This document shows, in pieces, positions 60,067 through 64,000 of a DNA stretch of 64,000 nucleotides (position 1 is its first letter; each line of letters opens with the position of its first letter). Source of the stretch: Pelargonium x hortorum (Eukaryota > Streptophyta > Magnoliopsida > Geraniales > Geraniaceae). The position numbers and the translations under genes are program-made. The notes below the pieces were generated by a model, which was not told where the DNA came from, ran no database searches, and saw only the letters and a list, made by a program, of their open reading frames with translations. The stretch spans positions 1 through 64,000 of the forward strand of contig JAYMTJ010000042.1 in NCBI GenBank assembly GCA_036897525.1, written 5' to 3'.

Positions 60067-62559
60067 CGCTCGCGATAAAGCTTTGTAAACGTTAGTTCTG
60101 TACTTTTCTTTTTATTTAACAGTAATCTATTGTTTGTTAATCCAAAGGGACTATATACTTACTTATAGAAGAGACAATTTTTGGAGTCTTCATAATTAAA
60201 AGAAAGTCTAAGAAAACAGCATGAAATAAAAAAAAAATCCTATATCTTATCTTATAAAAAGAGGCTCTAAAAGTAAGTTTTAGTGTACGAAACCTTACAA
60301 CCGACTTCCTACCTAAATTGAATATTTTGAATATATTCAAATGTTCTAAATGTCTACCCTCCGCGGGTGTTTTGCTCGTTTAAATACATTCTAATCTCTA
60401 CTTAAGTTTGACAAAATCTACAGAAAAAATAGAATATCAATCCGTCCTCTTTTGTAGGGAAGCCCCCCCTTTAGAATACCCTTTATAGTGCCAGGAAATT
60501 TATTACTAATATGACTAAATACGGAGACTAAATCCAACTATAATAAAATAAGGGATCTTTTTACTCTTAATGGGGTTCTTATCATTCATTATATATCGGG
60601 GGTTATAGGGAGCTTTAAGAATAAGGTACAAGTTAAAAAACATTTCCGAGGGATCTAAGAAACCGAATCCCTGATTAACTTAGCTTGGAATCCGGGACTT
60701 TTTTAGTATAATACCAAATGCAGTATTCTTATCTTGTACCTAACTTCTGTTTCTATACCACCCTGTCAAACAAATTTCTTTTCAATATAACGGTGAGGAA
60801 TACAATTACTTAAAATACCAAGACTTTTGGGGATTTCGGTAAAAAAAACTTAATCACACTAGAATTTCTATACAGTAAACTGCCTCTAATATATCTTTTA
60901 TTAGTAGTACAAATCTAGAACCAGGAATTAATTGTCAATTCACTAACTCAGATGAAGTGGTATTTCTTCCCTTGGATAGAGTTGTTTTTGATTCCTTATT
61001 TAATTTAGTAAGGGATAGGAGAGGAACCCTGAGTAAAATAAGAAAATTTATACCATTAGGAATAAAAGCTACTTTGTTCTAGCTGCTTATGCGCTTTCGG
61101 ATATAAAGAGATACAGATGCCGTAAGTAATATATAAAGTGTCTAAGGACTACACTTATTTTGTTAAAAGGGGGACCCTGTCGCATTGCAGGTGTATAACT
61201 CCTGATTCGTAGGCTTCAAGCCAGGACCCTATGTAATAATAATTGTTACTCTCCTACGCTACACCGGGATCCCCTTAAAGGCTTTATTACTTGGAAACCC
61301 TTGAATAGACCCCATCTACTTCTTATTCATACTAATAACTTCTTTCCTAGCAGCTATAAAAGATATACCTTTCCTTTAGAAAAGATTTTAGTAAAATACT
61401 CGCGATTCCTAATCAAGTCAGTCTATTGCGGGAGTTTGTGTATAGTTAATTCTAGATGTAATCCCCTCACCTCAAAGTTTTCTAAAGAGTGTCTGTCCTT
61501 CGATCCTATAACTCCTTTTCTTCCATGCCAGCATCCGCATTGTCAAGTGTATAATTTGCAAGGGATAAAGTGTATAGGCCTGTGATTAAAGTAAAGACCC
61601 TTCTATAAGTCCTAAAGGATTCTTGATTTTTTAGGAAAAAAGGACAGAGAAAGAACTCCTAAAAACAATACAAAGAAAGACTATAATAATAATAGAGTGG
61701 AATATCTATAAAGAAAACTAGGCCGTGAGGGGGTATTGAGAATAGCCCTAGATACTATGTGTTAGTACTCAATCTAAGGAACGGTAGCCAGTATGGAGTG
61801 CGCGCAGTACCTCTTTGGAATAGCAGCTATAGTATAAACTAAATGAGGTTGACCAAGTCTTAAAAGCAATTCATAAGTGGAGCTCTCCACCTAAAAAAAA
61901 CGAGGTAAGGTATTACTCTTAATAATGTATTGTGCACCTTTTTTCTTTTCTAGTCTACTAATCATACTGAAGTAAGCTGTATAATCAATTGCCTGCAAAA
62001 GTCTCCACATCATTCTGATAGTTTGCTTTGTCAACACATGTCTGTCTTTTTTTAAATAATTTCGATAGTTTATTCTCTCTTATTAACCCCGATTTTTTCG
62101 GAACACTCCACTCCTATATAGCTTCCTCTCAGGGGTTGGCTTTGCAACTAATTGAACAAGTTTACCCTTTTTTTTATTACTAGAGAATAGAGTCCACTTT
62201 TGAATTAATAATATTACGTGACTCGATACAAATAGATTTGGGGAAGTCGCCTCAATCAACCAGGAACTTAGTCTAACTTTTCATTAAGTTTTTTTTTTAG
62301 TATAAAGAAAGAGATGCAACTAAAATCTAGGGGATTATAGGATATCTGTTGTTGTTCCTTGCTGTACTCAACGATTTAGCTTAATAAAGCTGGGTTTAGT
62401 TTATTAGTAAGCTAAATGAAATTGCTATGCAAAAAAAATGTACAAGAATAAACTCGCCTCCAAGAAAGATGCGGGTTTCCCTGGATATTTGTTAGTGACC
62501 TTTCCTTTAGAAGGCAGAATCCTACTTTGACAACAGCTTGTCATTGTACCCTTGACCTA

Positions 62560-64000
62560 TAACATTCTTCTTTTCTAGGTATTCATCTTAGTCAGGGAGA
62601 CAGAAACGAAAGGCGACCGTCTGGGCGAATGAAAATTCTCTATTCTTTTATTCTCTATCTATTCCGAGAAAGATTAGGAATTAAGAACTCAAACTACAAG
62701 CAACATTAGCAACAAAACAAGAAGAGAAACAAGTAAGGCAAACTCGTAAATAAATTGACCTGGATCCAAAAGAAGCTTAAAATGCCGGAATGTACCGTTT
62801 ACCCTTGACTTTGACTCCCTGAACTTAACAAGACTGGGAAAACCCAGACTCTTTACTAAATCCCCCTAATCCCTAAAGACTGCTGATATACTTATATACT
62901 TAGACCCCTTTTCCTTAGGCTTGCCCTAAAAAAAAAGAATTTACCTGTTTCAGATGCCTAATTTCAGTACTTTTAGTTAAGAATTTGCCCCTTAATTGTG
63001 ACTTCCTAGCTTTAATTGGATTTCTTTCAGGTAGCTGCGGGAAATACACGAGGTCCTCCTAGCATATGCTACAAGAGAGAGAGTTTTATACCACCTTCCA
63101 CAGAATCTTAGAGAATATACACACTACTAGAAAATACAAGAGTTCTAATCTCATAACCCTATTCTAAATAAATCCAACCGAGAAAGATATAGATCTATAA
63201 ACCTTCTTTTTATTAAAATTTCTAAAAGGAAACTTTCCCTTTTGACAATTCTGATACACTCTATATCAAGGACTTTAGGGAGTCATTTATTAGAGATCTT
63301 CTTAATTAAAATATTTCTATTTGAACTTTTAAGAGAATCTTGAGGAACAAATTACAAATTATAAGATAGAGAATTCCTGTCTAGTTAAACTAACCTCTAA
63401 GAAAATACTTGACAAGAGTCAAGCTAAAGCTTACCCCTTAACTCTACATTATGTCTTGACTGGAAACTACTTACTTTTACAGCTACACAGTTACTTTTAA
63501 TGAAAATTCAGGAAGAATAAAGACTCTCATTTTCAAACCCTTTTTAAGTAAAAAATGACTAACTAAAAGCTCCTGTCTAAATAGATACGATCCATCTACA
63601 AAGGAATAGGGTAGCCATCCTTTCCTCTGTTTTCGGGAAATAGCCTGTGTGCTAAAACAAAATACGAAACGAGTAAACCAATTGACTTTCGGTTGATTCT
63701 ATCCTTTTCGAAACGAGACTTTCATTCTCAGTTACCGTATATAAAAGTGCTAGTCAAGAAATATCCACTAAACGAGATTCCTTTTCAGATAGTCATAATT
63801 GGAATTCCAAAACTCATAAAGAAAGGCAACAAATTCTCGTCAATTTACGGGTTTCGTACAGGCAAGCTTGTCTTGATTCGCTTGTATTTGAAGGGCTTTT
63901 CCTCTCATAGGAGTGCTCAATTCCTATTGGAGAAATAAGCTAAAGTGGGAGTCAATTATAGGAGAAAGTTTACTTTTATATAAAGTAGAACGAAAAAGTG
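62560..64000. other. Spacer, mixed type C and A
   Basis: The first kilobase has the word use of type C (for example AGCAACATTAGCAACAAAAC near 62700), and the last part is more like type A. The fourth AAGCTAAAGCTT copy lies at 63421-63432. The plus frame at 63693-63938 (81 codons) begins at TTG and matches nothing I know. No gene is seen. Confidence 0.55.

Larger units (their letters stand above)
55330..62560. other. Gene-free AT-rich spacer (type A)
   Basis: Stop-rich, A/T-run-rich DNA with no identifiable gene. It holds tRNA-like remnant B at 57638-57692, an imperfect GTTGATAGA duplication near 57771-57795, and the 60052 copy of the AAAGGAGTCCCTTTT near-palindrome. On the plus strand at 61170-61236 there is a run with GGCTTCAAGCC and stem-like ends that recalls a tRNA but does not fold correctly. 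Confidence 0.65.

Noticed and set aside
61170-61236. tRNA-like fold around GGCTTCAAGCC
   Set aside because: An anticodon-like stem (CAGG/CCTG) exists, but the T arm has the wrong loop size and the arms do not fit a cloverleaf.
1-64000. CRISPR arrays, rRNA genes, transposases, integrases, phage genes
   Set aside because: No regularly spaced repeats, no conserved rRNA cores on either strand, and no translated motif of these families could be seen.

Overview
No gene in this 64 kb window can be identified with confidence. There is no recognisable rRNA, no foldable tRNA, no known respiratory, ribosomal or plastid protein, and no transposase, phage or CRISPR signature. By hand count of sample lines the DNA is AT-rich: about 30-37% GC over most of it, about 40% in one 10 kb block. 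At that composition I estimate a stop roughly every 14 codons per frame, so a few open frames of 100-110 codons are expected by chance. The longest frames seen (96-111 codons) match that, and many lack an ATG. The reading frames therefore give no evidence of coding by themselves. The best-fitting explanation, by inference only, is spacer DNA of a very large, gene-poor land-plant organelle genome, most likely mitochondrial. Reasons are dispersed short repeats, a mosaic of blocks with different word use, tRNA-like scraps and the lack of genes. The GC content is low for a plant mitochondrion, so a nuclear or algal-organelle origin stays open.

Layout. Type A, very AT-rich DNA with many A/T runs and short near-palindromes, fills about 1-22250, 32380-34650, 37510-47470 and 55330-62560. 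Type B, a distinct island at about 22250-32380, is richer in GC and purine-rich in places. It carries six diverged, same-strand copies of a roughly 230-350 bp repeat (called R1 here), plus several smaller repeated motifs. Type C, at about 34650-37510, 47470-55330 and perhaps 62560-63500, is intermediate in composition and built partly of diverged duplications. One further anomaly is a 540 bp GC-raised block at 10381-10923, open on both strands, which is the most gene-like stretch of type A.

What works together. Only the B island looks organised. R1 falls into two alternating subtypes. Copies 2, 4 and 5 are preceded by purine-rich tracts, and two of them also by a short CG-rich motif. A motif reading GGTAATGYAATT recurs among them. 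This looks like a spreading or recombining family of non-coding cassettes. I cannot assign it a function. I treat the window as mosaic non-coding DNA and give the few candidate reading frames low confidence.
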